Shown here in pieces: positions 12,101-24,300 of a stretch of 64,000 nt of DNA. Position 1 is the first letter of the stretch, and each line of letters starts with the position of its first letter. Made by a program: the position numbers and the translations under genes. The DNA comes from Phallusia mammillata (lineage: Eukaryota; Chordata; Ascidiacea; Phlebobranchia; Ascidiidae), in NCBI GenBank assembly GCA_003260075.1, contig QLIY01000313.1, positions 67,943 to 131,942 on the forward strand, written 5' to 3'. Under the pieces are notes generated by a model. It made no database searches. It was given only the letters and a program-made list of their open reading frames with translations, and had not been told where the DNA came from.

Positions 12101-15100
12101 AAAGTTCACCCTACAGGTCAAACACTGTCTGAAACTTCCGCGGCGCCTGTGGTTAGGCATGACTTTGTGCGCCTAAAATCGGGTATTGTGCCACTTTTGA
12201 AGCTACTAGCTTCGTGAATAGTATCGTTTGGGTACTCAGGTTTTGTTGGGAGAAAGGTCTTCTCTTTTATACAGTAAATAATGTATATATATTGCAAATA
12301 CATCAAATCTGTTGAAAAATGTCGTTTTGTTTAACATTTTTAATGACTTATGTGGGCATTTATTGATAAAATATAGTATATAGTGAACAAGCAATATAAA
12401 GCATTACAATGATAAGTTAGGTACTGACAGTGCGCACTATTTCGACCCATAAAGTCTTATCAGTGCAGCTGGTGACAGAAATTGGCTGTTCAAGTCATAG
12501 TATTAGTGTTTAACGGATCTTTGTAAAGTCAAATACAACGAATTCCAATTTTGCATGGCATCAAATTAGAATGCAAAAAAAGTGAAATTTTAAACGCCCT
12601 GGGTTACCACTTGCTTTGCAACGCGACGATTTTGGCGTAAACGTTTGCTATTTTGTCCACGTGCAATCGACCGTGGAGTTGTAGAGCCCTTCTCCGGAAA
12701 AGCTTTAGAATCAATTGTGCGTGCAATCCATGTATGTCTACACTTTACCGCTCGCAGTAAACAAATGTCAGGCTTAAACCTTACGAAATTTTTTTCTAGT
12801 GTAATTTGAATCGCAATTGTTTAGTCGTGTCGCCTGACAGAACGATATCTCCAAAACTAAAACGGTATAAAAGCATCAAGCCAATAGATTAAGAGTCGGC
12901 AACCTTTTGCCCTGTGGACCGTTTTTGAAACTGAAATTTTGTCGCGGATCGGCCCAAAAATTCAAATATTTAGCAATGAAAACGTTTAAATTAGTTTATC
13001 ATCCCTGGAAAAATGTTCTACAGCACTTAACCTGAAATAGCATACGGCCCGCTAACGAACCTTTCGCGAACCAGCACCGCGCCGGGGACCGTAATAGATG
13101 ATAAGCTGCAGACAGTGGACATTGTTTCGACCTATAAGATCTTGTCAGTGCAGCTGGTGAGGAGAGTTGGGCCGCATTGGCTAGGGTAGCCATCCAACAG
13201 CACTAATGAGGCCCTATAGGCCGAACCAGTGCACTGTTTGCAGCTTAAAAAACGAATGATTCTGAATTTTTGACCCGGTTTTCTGCGCTTTCTAAGCATT
13301 TAAACGCACCAGCTGTTTTTTGGGGGGGGGGAGGGTCGGCAACCTTTTTGCCCTGTGGACCGTTTTTGAAACTGAAATTTTGTCGCGAATCGGCCCCCAA
13401 ACTGCAAATATTTAGCAATGAAAACGCCTAAATTAGTAAATAATCCCTGGGATACATGGGCAAAATGTTCTATAGCACTTAACCTGAAATAGCATACGGG
13501 CCGGTAACGAACTTTTCGCGAACCAGCACCGGTCCGGGGACCGGCGGTTACTGACCACTGTAATAGATGATAAGCTGCAGACAGTGGACATTGTTTCGAC
13601 CTATAAGGTCTTGTCAGTGCAGCTTGTGAGGAGAGTTGGGCCGCATTGGCTAGGGTAGCCATCCAACAGCACTAATGAGGCCCTATAGGCCGAACCAGTG
13701 CACTGTTTGCAACTTAAAATACGTATGATTCTGAATTTTTGACCCGGTTTTCTGCGCTTTCTAAGCATTTAAACGCACCAGCTGTTTTTTTTTATAAATG
13801 TATTAAGTTTTATAACGTACATGTTTGAATTAATATTCATCGACATGAACATTATGAAGTCACCGTATCAACGTCGCACTTTCACAAAATATTTTTGAAA
13901 TGTTTTAAAAATAGCCATTGCCGAATGTTCTAGCACATCGGAAACATGTCGTAATATTTTTGATTATCATGTTATGTCTCTTGTTACGGGTGCGACTTTA
14001 AACTCTTAATTACGCAATGAGGCCTTACTCATGTAAAACTTTTTTTCGAACGTGAAAATAGCTTAGTTTTATATCTGTTTGAATGTTGCTTTCCTGTGCT
14101 AAATCAGACCAAATATCTTTGGAAACCGTTTGTTTGTTTAGATACGTAAGTGCATTATGGTAACTAAAAACGAGTATTTTAGCTTTGTGCAACACTGGGG
14201 GGGGGGACTTCGTATCAACGTCGCACTTTGTTTTAAAAATAGCCTTGCCGAATGTTCTAGCACATCGGAAACATGTCGTAATATTTATGATTATCATGTT
14301 ATGTCTCTTGTTACGGTTGCGACTTTAAACTCTTAATTACGCAATGATGCCTTACTTATGTAAAACTTTTTTTCGAACGTGAAAATAGCTTAGTTTTATA
14401 TCTGTTTCTATGTTGCTTTTCTGTGCTAAATCAGACCAAATATTTTTAGAAACCGTTTGTTTGTTTAGATACGTGAGTGCATTATGGTAACTAAAAACGA
14501 GTATTTTAGCTTTGTGCAACACTGCTTGTGGTAAACAGCATAAAAATGACTTACATGCCAAATATGCGTGCAATGTCTGCTAAAATACGTACTTTGTTTG
14601 ATCAGTAATAAAAATCGCAAGTAACTTAACCGTACTTAAGATCTGTAAAGAAATTTTGTGCAACACTTTTGACGGTTAACGACAACAAAATGTCGTCTTA
14701 TTTCACTTTATATGCTTTTACAAACTTGTACAGAAACAGTTATATAATTTTACTAAAAAATCCATTTAAGTTGGTTTGGAAAGGAGTTACAATTATTATA
14801 AAGATATTTTGTGCAACACTACACATGTTTAACTTGTAATTGTCAAAATCTTGTAATTGTCAAATCTTCGTATTATTCCTGCCCAAAACACCAAAAATCG
14901 TTTTGTATTTGATGTAAAAAAAATTGTTTCTGTGCAGATCATTTTAAAATATTAGTGAAAACCTTTTTGAAACACTGCTATGTTAAACGGCATCAAAATG
15001 TCGTCCATGCCAAATGTGCGTGGCATGTCAGCGAAAGAGCGATTTGGCCGACCCCGTTCGGCATGCAAAATGCGTAGAGTGTGTAGAATGATAGGAACAC

Positions 15101-18100
15101 CTTCTAACACTGCAATTACAGAAGGTGACCTGGATTTACTAAACGAGGTACGATTTGAATTTAAGCAAACAGTTTTGGGACGTTTTGGTTTTTAATTTTG
15201 TCGAAAGAAAACTTTTTTTATTGTGTGAGACCAATGCCTAAAACACAAAACACTGTTTTTTGATTAATATTTTTTGCTATTGTTCGGCTTACACATCGCA
15301 AAATGCGATTTTTGGGAGAAAGCGAGTTTACTTCTATCTGTAAGTCCGTATTGCTAGCTCACATTCTATTTTTATAAAATCTGTTATTTGCAGGGTTTAA
15401 ATTTTGTGACCAAAAAACGTCAAATGGGTATATAGTTGTCCAAGTCGCAAATTGAGACACAAAAGTACATAACACTGTATAGCGTTACACAACAGTTTTC
15501 AAAATGTGGCGCCCATATTATAACACATAATTGACGCTTTATCGCACAATACCACTTTTGAAGACATATCTAATAATTACCAAACAACCACTAACGTTAC
15601 CCCAGCTTAAAATGGGGTCGTTAAAACATGATAACCAGATAGGTCGTTAGTAACAGAATTTGTCTGTTTGTTTTGTCCTTGATAAGAACAAACGAATAGA
15701 TCGATAAAAATACATTTTATTATGTTTCTTTAACGTTAGCAAGAAAATTAAATCTTCAGTACACCCAGTGCTTTCTTTAAACTTAGCCCTTATAAGTTGT
15801 CGTTTAAAATTTGATGTAAACTGTCATAGAGTTGCTGGCCTAATTTACACAGCTTAGCTTTTCTGAGTTAAAAACTACCGGACACAAGAGAAATAGAACC
15901 ACTGACGGGGGGGGGGAAATTTTGTGACCAAAAAACGTCAAATCGGTATATAGTTGTCCAAGTCGCAAATTGAGACACAAAAGTACATTACACTGTATAG
16001 CGTTACACAACAGTTTTCAAAATGTGGCGCCTATATTATAACACATAATTGACGCTTTATCGCACAATACCACTTTTGAAGGGGGGGGGGAGAATTAAAT
16101 CTCCTAATGTTTTTATTTGTGATGATAACCAGATAGGTCGTTAGTAACAGAATTTGTCTGTTTGTTTTGTCCTTGATAAGAACAAACGAATAGATCGATA
16201 AAAATACAATTTATTATGTTTCTTTAACGTTAGCAAGAAAAAATAGATCTGCAGTACACGCAGTACATTCTTTATGCTTAGCCTATTTTAAGTTGTCGTT
16301 TGAAATTTATTGTTAATTGTCATTGAGTTGCTGGCATTATTTACACAGCTTAGCTTTCTGTGTTAAAAACTACCGGACACAACAGAAATAGAACCACTGA
16401 CCTATGGAGTCCAAGGCAGCTTAGCTAACCGCTCGGCCATTCATGATTTTAAACTGTTAAAGCCTAATCTTGGTTTAATATTTACTGCTCTCGTTAAAAC
16501 CTTGACTTGTTGGGGGGGGGGCTTGGTTAATTATTTACTGCTCTCGTTAAAACCTTGACTTGTTTATCTGGTAGCCAAGGTTCCATTCGAACCCAACAAC
16601 GTTTGATAACGACAGTGTTGTAGAGCAGTAGTACTACCTATAGCCCAATAAGACGTATGTAATTTCAAGCGCTTACACAGTTATAGTCATTAAAATATTT
16701 CATTTTTAAAAGTGATTCTGAACAGATTTTGACAAACAAGCTTTAAATCGTTTCGAATATAAGTTCTTGCTATCTTAAAAGCAGGGTAATGTATATGATT
16801 TTCATGTAGTTTTGCTGGAAGTTAAGATTTCTATATATCAGTTCCGAACATCTACGGCATGCAGAAAGGTCCAACAGATAAAACCTACTAAGCGGACATG
16901 TGCAGCATACGAGGCAGGCGACAGTGGTTGTGATTCGACTTTCAATGGGCTTTTCACTGGGTCTGTGTGTAGAGCGCCGGCCCAAAATAAGGCTCTAGTC
17001 GTGGGTTCGAATCCCACCGCAGGCTAAATGTTCTGAACCAATATCTTAAGATATGGTAATGTTTGTAAGACCAATTTAATTCGAAATAATGACTTTAAAA
17101 TATGGCGTACTATGATTTACAGGGCTGATCTTTAGGGCTGATCCCGGTAATAAATTCTTTGTGAGGGGAGAATACTATAAAAATAAAGCCTATCAGTTGC
17201 TAAATATTCCAGTTAAAGCCCTAACATTGACTTTCTTCGAATAAAATTGTTACAAAACATAGTTGATTACTGGAAACCCTTGTGATGTTATACGTTTTTT
17301 TTTACACGCATGAGTGGCCAATGTAAGCATTTGCGATTCCAGGAAAATGTATGGCAATTCATTTCCTGTCCGTAGTAAAATCAGTATGTACTTGTTAGCG
17401 ACACTACGAACAATTGTCGCATGTTTTTTGAAGATTGTTTTTAGTATTTTGTCCTGTAAGTGCGATGACAGTGCGCGAGGTTTCTGAAATTAGCTAAGAT
17501 GTGCATAAATTCAATACTTGGGCCAGCAATGAAGCGTATATGCAGACCAGTGTTGCGGTTACGTTACACTCGACAGGCCTATGGAAGTCGCTGTACAGAA
17601 TCAGATGGTCACCAAGCATTCCCACAAGGCAAAGCAAGAAAAATCTAACCTGCGGTGGGATTCGGACCCACGAAAGGAGCCTTTTCGGGAATCGCGCTCT
17701 ACCAGCTGAGCTACACGGGCTCATTGGTGGAACCGCCGAAAGTCGTATCACAAACGCCGTTGCCTGCGTCGTGTACTGCACATAGCATATTTGCAGGAGG
17801 AGAAGTTCGACACAGAGTTGTAAATCGGGCCGGGCTTTTCAAGCCGGGTTTGGACTTAGGTTTCTTTAAAAAAACGGGCATGAGTTTACAGTCTGTGTCA
17901 GTATTTTTTCATAACAATTCAGTTGATAAGTTGCTTAGTGGCTTAGAAGCTGGTTGCTGGACCTGACCTAATGTCAAACATCCCTAAAACGGCTTGTTTC
18001 AGACCAATTGTCTTTGTTGTCTTGGTCTGTCTCGGTGCTTTAATGAATAGGCATGTGAATCAAACTGTCGGACCTAGACATACTTCTTAAAAAAGAAGTG

Positions 18101-21100
18101 ATTAGAACCACCAACCGTATGCTTACCGGGCGATCGCGCTATCCACTGAACCACAATGCCGAGCAAGGTTTAAAAGTTGAAATACGTTTTGTTATGTATT
18201 GCGCTGTGGCAAGGCGGTCACGCAACAGCTGCAGTTCTGTCTACCATGACTTTCACGGCTTGAGGCAAAACAAGATAGCACAGCTACATAACAACGAAAA
18301 GTTGCAGAATTCCTGAAGCGTTTCGAAGCATAACTTGCGTACAAGGCTTTGTGCAGCGAAAGAAATTAAGTCGTTCACTGTTACAAGGTGATCAGGCAGT
18401 TGGCACGATTTGTGAAAAGTTGAAAAGCACTAGATTAAAGCTATTAACCTTTCGCTTACCGGGCGGTCGTGCAATCTCTCTTGCCGAGCAACCATTTGTT
18501 CCTAAATTACGGCTTTTAATGCGTTTTACTTTAGCAAATCGGTTATACAACCGCAGCGGTTATGTATGCCATGACTTTCACGTCTTCAACCTTACACGAC
18601 CTTAAGCATACCCACAAAACACAGCTACGAACAACGGAAACGGGAAATGACTCAACAAAGCATTGACTGTGTACTAGGCTTTGCGTAAGAAATTTAGTCA
18701 TCATGTGTTACAAGGTGATCAAACATCAGATAGTTGCACTATAAACTAGTTCACATTGCAATGAATGGGCAAAGACAACAACACTACTGTTGGATTGAGT
18801 GTCTAAATTCTGACAAGGACAGTTATGCTGTAGTTTCAGTGGGTGATATAGTTTTAATTTCGGTAAATTTCTGACATAATAGCAGTTGGATATCACCTTA
18901 ACTTTGAGAAGGACAGATTATGCTTGTTATGTTAGAGTTTAAATTTAGGTTCATTTCTAATACTATTGTAGTTAGATGTAGGGCTTAAATTCTGACAAAG
19001 ACTGATTAAAACCGTCAGTAACTTCAAAGGTTCCTGGGCCCTGAAATCTCCTTACAGGTGTCTTGCACTTCGGTTCGTTTGTTCATTACTTCTCGATCAA
19101 AGAATACGACAAAACGGGCACAAGTCGTATGGAATAATTAGAAAGAAGGATTTCTTTAACGTTAGAAAAAAACCCTTCAGTTTGCACAGTATTTTTTTGT
19201 GCTTAGCACATTTTAATTATTCGTTTGGAATTCAATGTCTCTATTTGTTGCTAATAACCATCTGTTGCTAAATAGTCAAGTCAAAGTCTAAAAATCGACT
19301 TTATTAAAACCAAATTACCCCAAAACATGGTTGCATATACTGCCGTTGTGAAGCGTGCCGCCTTTGTGACTTAAAAGGTTTTATTTACACGCATAAGTGA
19401 CCATTGTAAGAATGTGCGTTTCCAGGAAATTTTATGACATTTAAGTTCCTGTCTGTAGGAAAATCAACATGTACTTATTGACACTCTATAAAAAATTGTC
19501 GTATGTTGTTAAAGATTGAATTTTGTATTTTGTCATAACAGTGCGTGAGGTCTCATAAACATTGATTATCTTATAATTAGTGCTACTGGTGACAAGGCCT
19601 CATATAGGTCACTTTAGTCTAGCTGTGGCAGTCTAGTTCGCAGGCAGTATCAAACTCAGAACCCAAGTTCTTAACCGGGGGCCATTCTATACGCACAACT
19701 TGGCCTAGGCCCCTTTAGCAATTCGGTTAAGCAACCGCAGAACTTTTGTCTGCATTGACTTTCACGTCTCCAACCATTCACGAGACAAACCCACAAAACA
19801 CAGCAACGGAACAACATAAACGGGAAATGACTCAACATTCCTGAAATTGAAGCATTGGTTGTGTACTAGGCTTTGCGTGCGTAGCGAAAGAAATGTAGTC
19901 ATCAGAAGTAACAAGGAGATGAAACATCAGACAGTAGGACTATAAACTAGTTTACATTACGGTGAATGGACAAAGACAACACTATTTCAGTCTCATGACG
20001 AGGTCATATTGTCTTTATTCTGAAAAGGACAGGTTTAGTTTTAGTTTTAGTTGGGCAATATAGTTTTAACTTTTGTTTATTTCTAACACTATTGCAGGCT
20101 GATTTAATGTTTACCACTTATCAGGGAGATGCTGTCTGAACATTTAAGTTTGTGCAATTAATTTTTAATATCGTTTCAGTTGATTCTTGTATTACGGGCC
20201 TATGGTTAAGTTGTAATTCCATGGTCTTAACCAACTTCTCCAGTTTATCATAGGTTAATTAACGCAGAAGTATGCATTTAATAACGCGTTAAATATTTTT
20301 TCTCAATATTTTCATAAAGATCTCAGAAACATTTTTTTATCCGGCCAAGTGAATGTATTAAACATCGTAAATTTTCTTTTGGTTAAAATAAGAAAACTGC
20401 TCTTCGCATCACAACATTACGACACTAATATTTATATCAAGCCCAAATAAACACCCGAATTAGAACCTTTATTAAAAATTTAAAATCCAATTTGTGGATT
20501 AATAATTCAATGTGAGTTAAAACAATTGTGCATAATTAATTTTACAAAATTTTGCTGACCGAATTTCGACAGTAAACAAATATACTACTGTAGAATTTAT
20601 TTGTTAAAACTCTTAAGTAAGCTCTGGCGTACATAATGTAGATGCCTATGTGATTATGTTGGTTTAATAATCGTTTTGAGTCTACATATAGTTATTTGTG
20701 TATACATAGTGGCCTAACCCTATTTTTTGGTAGTAACACGCAATAGTTTTAATTCGTTGCCCGAAAATGACAATAATATGCTTCCTCATAATTATGAATG
20801 AGATTTTTCCACAATAATTTTGTTTTGCAACTGTTTTTTCTGAGGATAAATCAAGTTTTGAATATGGCACTTTTCTAATTCTACACAATGCATTTGATTC
20901 GATACACAAATTTACCCTACAAAGACTATAAAAGCGTCGTTTTGGATATGAGAAAGATTTCTTTACGACATAAATTAAACCGGGCCTAGTTATGCACATA
21001 GTAACATTACTTCTATGTTTGTATTTCTGCATAATAAGTTTATGTATTACACAAATTAACCCGTTGAAGAAAAACAATTGCGCTCTCTTGGTTATGAGGT

Positions 21101-21301
21101 AAATTTATTATGGAATTGATTTGTTTTACGATCGCTTTTCATGGAACAAAATTATAAAAAGAAAAGAAAATGCGTTTTGTCTGATTGATTTTTTAACGAC
21201 AATTATTGTTTTGCCATGTTTTTGCATGTAACATAAACATTGAAAGACCCAGAAATGCAAAAATTTGTAAAAATGGCTTCGCCTTGTTGAATATAGAAAT
21301 A

Positions 21302-21390
<89 letters not shown>

Positions 21391-24300
21391 CCGTTTGTTT
21401 TTAGTCCAAGATACCTTAAATATTCACAACACGACTCTATTGGTTGTTTTATTTTTTGTTTCTGATTCCGAAAAAGCCTCCTTATCGAACAATCGTACCA
21501 GTTAATAATTGATGAGTCCTATTATTTGCGAAACGCTTCTGGTTTTAAACAATTGCAACAGGCAGCTTTAGGCGTGGCAGCCAGTAGAAGGAACGTTTAA
21601 AGCTGGTTTGGAGCTAGATTTGAGCATCGAACCGTAAAAATACCAGTGGCGTTTTATGAATTTGTGCGTTTCCTAATAATGTTGTATTTTTTATCGTATT
21701 GGTGTATAGGATTTTCATTATGTTTTAGCGGGTTTTGTGCAAATGTGCCTTATGAGTTAGGTAGGCTAATGACAGTTTATGCAAAGTTCAGCCGCTGCAA
21801 GTATGTGGAATTCATTTGCATAAGGTTAATAGTCATTGAAAGAGTCTCATGACCTGCTTTATGTAGTCAAACAACAGGGGGGGGGGTATTATAGTCATTG
21901 AAAGAGTCTCATGACCTGCTTTATGTAGTCAAACAACAAAAAATAATTATTTTTTTACTTACATTTTTTGGTTTGGGAGTTTATTATGTGCAGTCAGATG
22001 CAAAAGTGTATTAAAACATAATGGTTTTATCTAAGCTAAATGAAGAATTTATAAAATAACGAACTGGTTTCTTTTAACTCTAAATACAGCAAGCACAAGT
22101 ATTGCTTCCTTTTCTTGTAATGCTATAACGCCTATTAAATGTTCCAATAGAGAAACTATACGGGATTGTCAGATTGATCCCATTAGGCGGATTATCACCA
22201 AATGTAAATATGTGATGTCTGCTTAGCGATGGCCATTTAATTCACAAAATCAATAAAAATTTTACGTGTGGAAACATGAGTTTGTTTAAACTATTAGTGA
22301 TTGATACGACTGGTCAATAAATTCCATATGTCTATTTTCTTTGTTGTGGCGCTGTGATTTTGATAAAGTGCGATAGAAATCGCACGCGGCAACATGCGGT
22401 TCACCTGCACCTATTGGGTGGACTTTGAATATCTGTTGATATTTTTTCTCTTTGTTTCAAACATTGGCGTTTGCTCGAAATTTAAAACAATTGAAACTGA
22501 ATGCTTGCAAATGTGGTTTGTAGTAAGTTTGTTAAAAGACTTAAGGCATAAAGTCAGTTAAAACAACCAATTAATCCTTTGACTCATAGAGTTAATTTCT
22601 TGCACCCCGCAAAGTATTTTACAAACCCTATTGTGGCCCTTCATTCTCTTAGTCTTAGGTCACATTCTTCTACACCATTTGACCCCCCTTAGGTTCACGA
22701 CGCGTTTTAGACTCATATGCTCCGCTTTTTTCAAACTACTCAATATGCATGTTCTATTATAACATATTTTTAAGATGTTTTTCGATTTTATGCAGCATAA
22801 ATCAGCCTAGCAAAAGAGCACAAACAATTCAAAAACTAAAGCCTTATGAAGGCAAACGGTAATTTAGACATCAAAACCAAGCATGAGCAAGAATTTGAAT
22901 TTTTCTCTGCAAAGCCTTGCATTTTGCAACGGCAGCCATCATTGCTGACAAAATTTCTTCTTGTTCTCTCTCGAACCGCTGACGACCCGGATAATTTTAA
23001 TCTTGAAACTGTTCCATACTGGGATGACCTTGTCGCATTGGATAGGTCGATCGTTCGAGAGTACGAGACCAAAGTTTGCGAATTTTTTGATGTTAGTATG
23101 TTGGAATTCTTCAAAGTGTTTTTTGTTTTGTTTTTTATCCCATAAATGCGAAATAATATATGTACAGTTGTTTCTTTGGCTAATTTTAGTACGTCTATCT
23201 TTGATTGAATCTTGTTTAATTGGTTTTGAATTACCCATCGCGTTTTCCGCTATCACGTTTATTTGCTCAACAAACATGATACTTAGGCTAGATTTAAACA
23301 TCAAATGTACGTATTCCAGGCTGTTGTGCTATCCTACCAACAAGGTATATATGTAATTTAATTTTGAATGTAAATCATAATATCCCAGGCCTATTAAATG
23401 CATCGTACTGAGCCAATCGCCAAGCTTTTGCCGTGGGTTCAAATCCCACCGCAGACCACATTTTTTAAGCCTGTGCCTGGCCATATGGGATTGCTTGGTA
23501 AAGGTTTAACGTCTTCAATGGACCTGACGTACTATGGTTTATGCGTGAGTGTGCCGTGGTCGATAGTCTGCATCAAGCTTTAGGGCTGAATCCTGATATG
23601 AATGTATGTTTGTGTCAACTAATGTAAAAGCATGAAGTCATTTCATAGTCGCAGACAGTGCACACCGTTCCGACTGATAAGGTCTTATCATTGCAGCTGG
23701 CGACAAAAGACATTGGCCGCATAGGCTAGTGTCGGCAATTTTTACTCTCCAGTTTAAATATTTATATTTACCTATATAAATTTATATTATATTTTCTTTT
23801 CATAGCTTATGGGTATCTTAACGAGCAATATAAAGTATATAAGACTTAGTAACATTTGGTGTGAGCTCTATAGGTTTGTTATGTAAAGGCGTAATGAATA
23901 TGACCGTTAGTAAACCCTTGGTAGCATAAACGTTGACCTTAAATAACCTTTAAGTAACGTTTTGGAAAAGTTTGCGGTAAAGCTACATTTTTGCTGTATC
24001 TAATTTTTTTTCTACGGTTTTATGTTTTTGGCTTACAATTTTATGAAGACAAAGAGTGGGAAAAAATCCTATTCTTTTCTTTGTACTTTAATTCAATATT
24101 AATCGTCCTAAGTTTACAGTAAGATTATATTTCAGTTTATCTAAAATACATTTCCTACGTTTTCATTTTATGTATGGTTGCCTTACACTTTTTTGAACAT
24201 TCAAAAGTTTTAAATAAAACACCGAAAAATAAATATTGTTTGTAAAAGCATGGAGCCAATAAATGATAAGCTGCAAATATTGTTTTCTTTGTAAATTTAG

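Noticed and set aside
13300-13662. 120-codon minus-strand open frame
   Set aside because: Lies entirely in hAT/dispersed-repeat sequence, a near-copy occurs at 12999-13193, and it spans a G tract.
17651-17735. Functional tRNA gene on the minus strand
   Set aside because: Has A- and B-boxes, but the acceptor and anticodon arms are imperfect and the body that follows matches the dispersed SINE family.
20682-21077. 131-codon minus-strand open frame
   Set aside because: AT-rich, no recognisable motif, no splice context; probably chance.
21206-21505. Open frame with poly-glycine
   Set aside because: Produced by the 87-base G tract.
22939-23304. 121-codon minus-strand open frame overlapping the second alternative exon
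   Set aside because: Antisense to a more coding-like frame; composition looks like a shadow.
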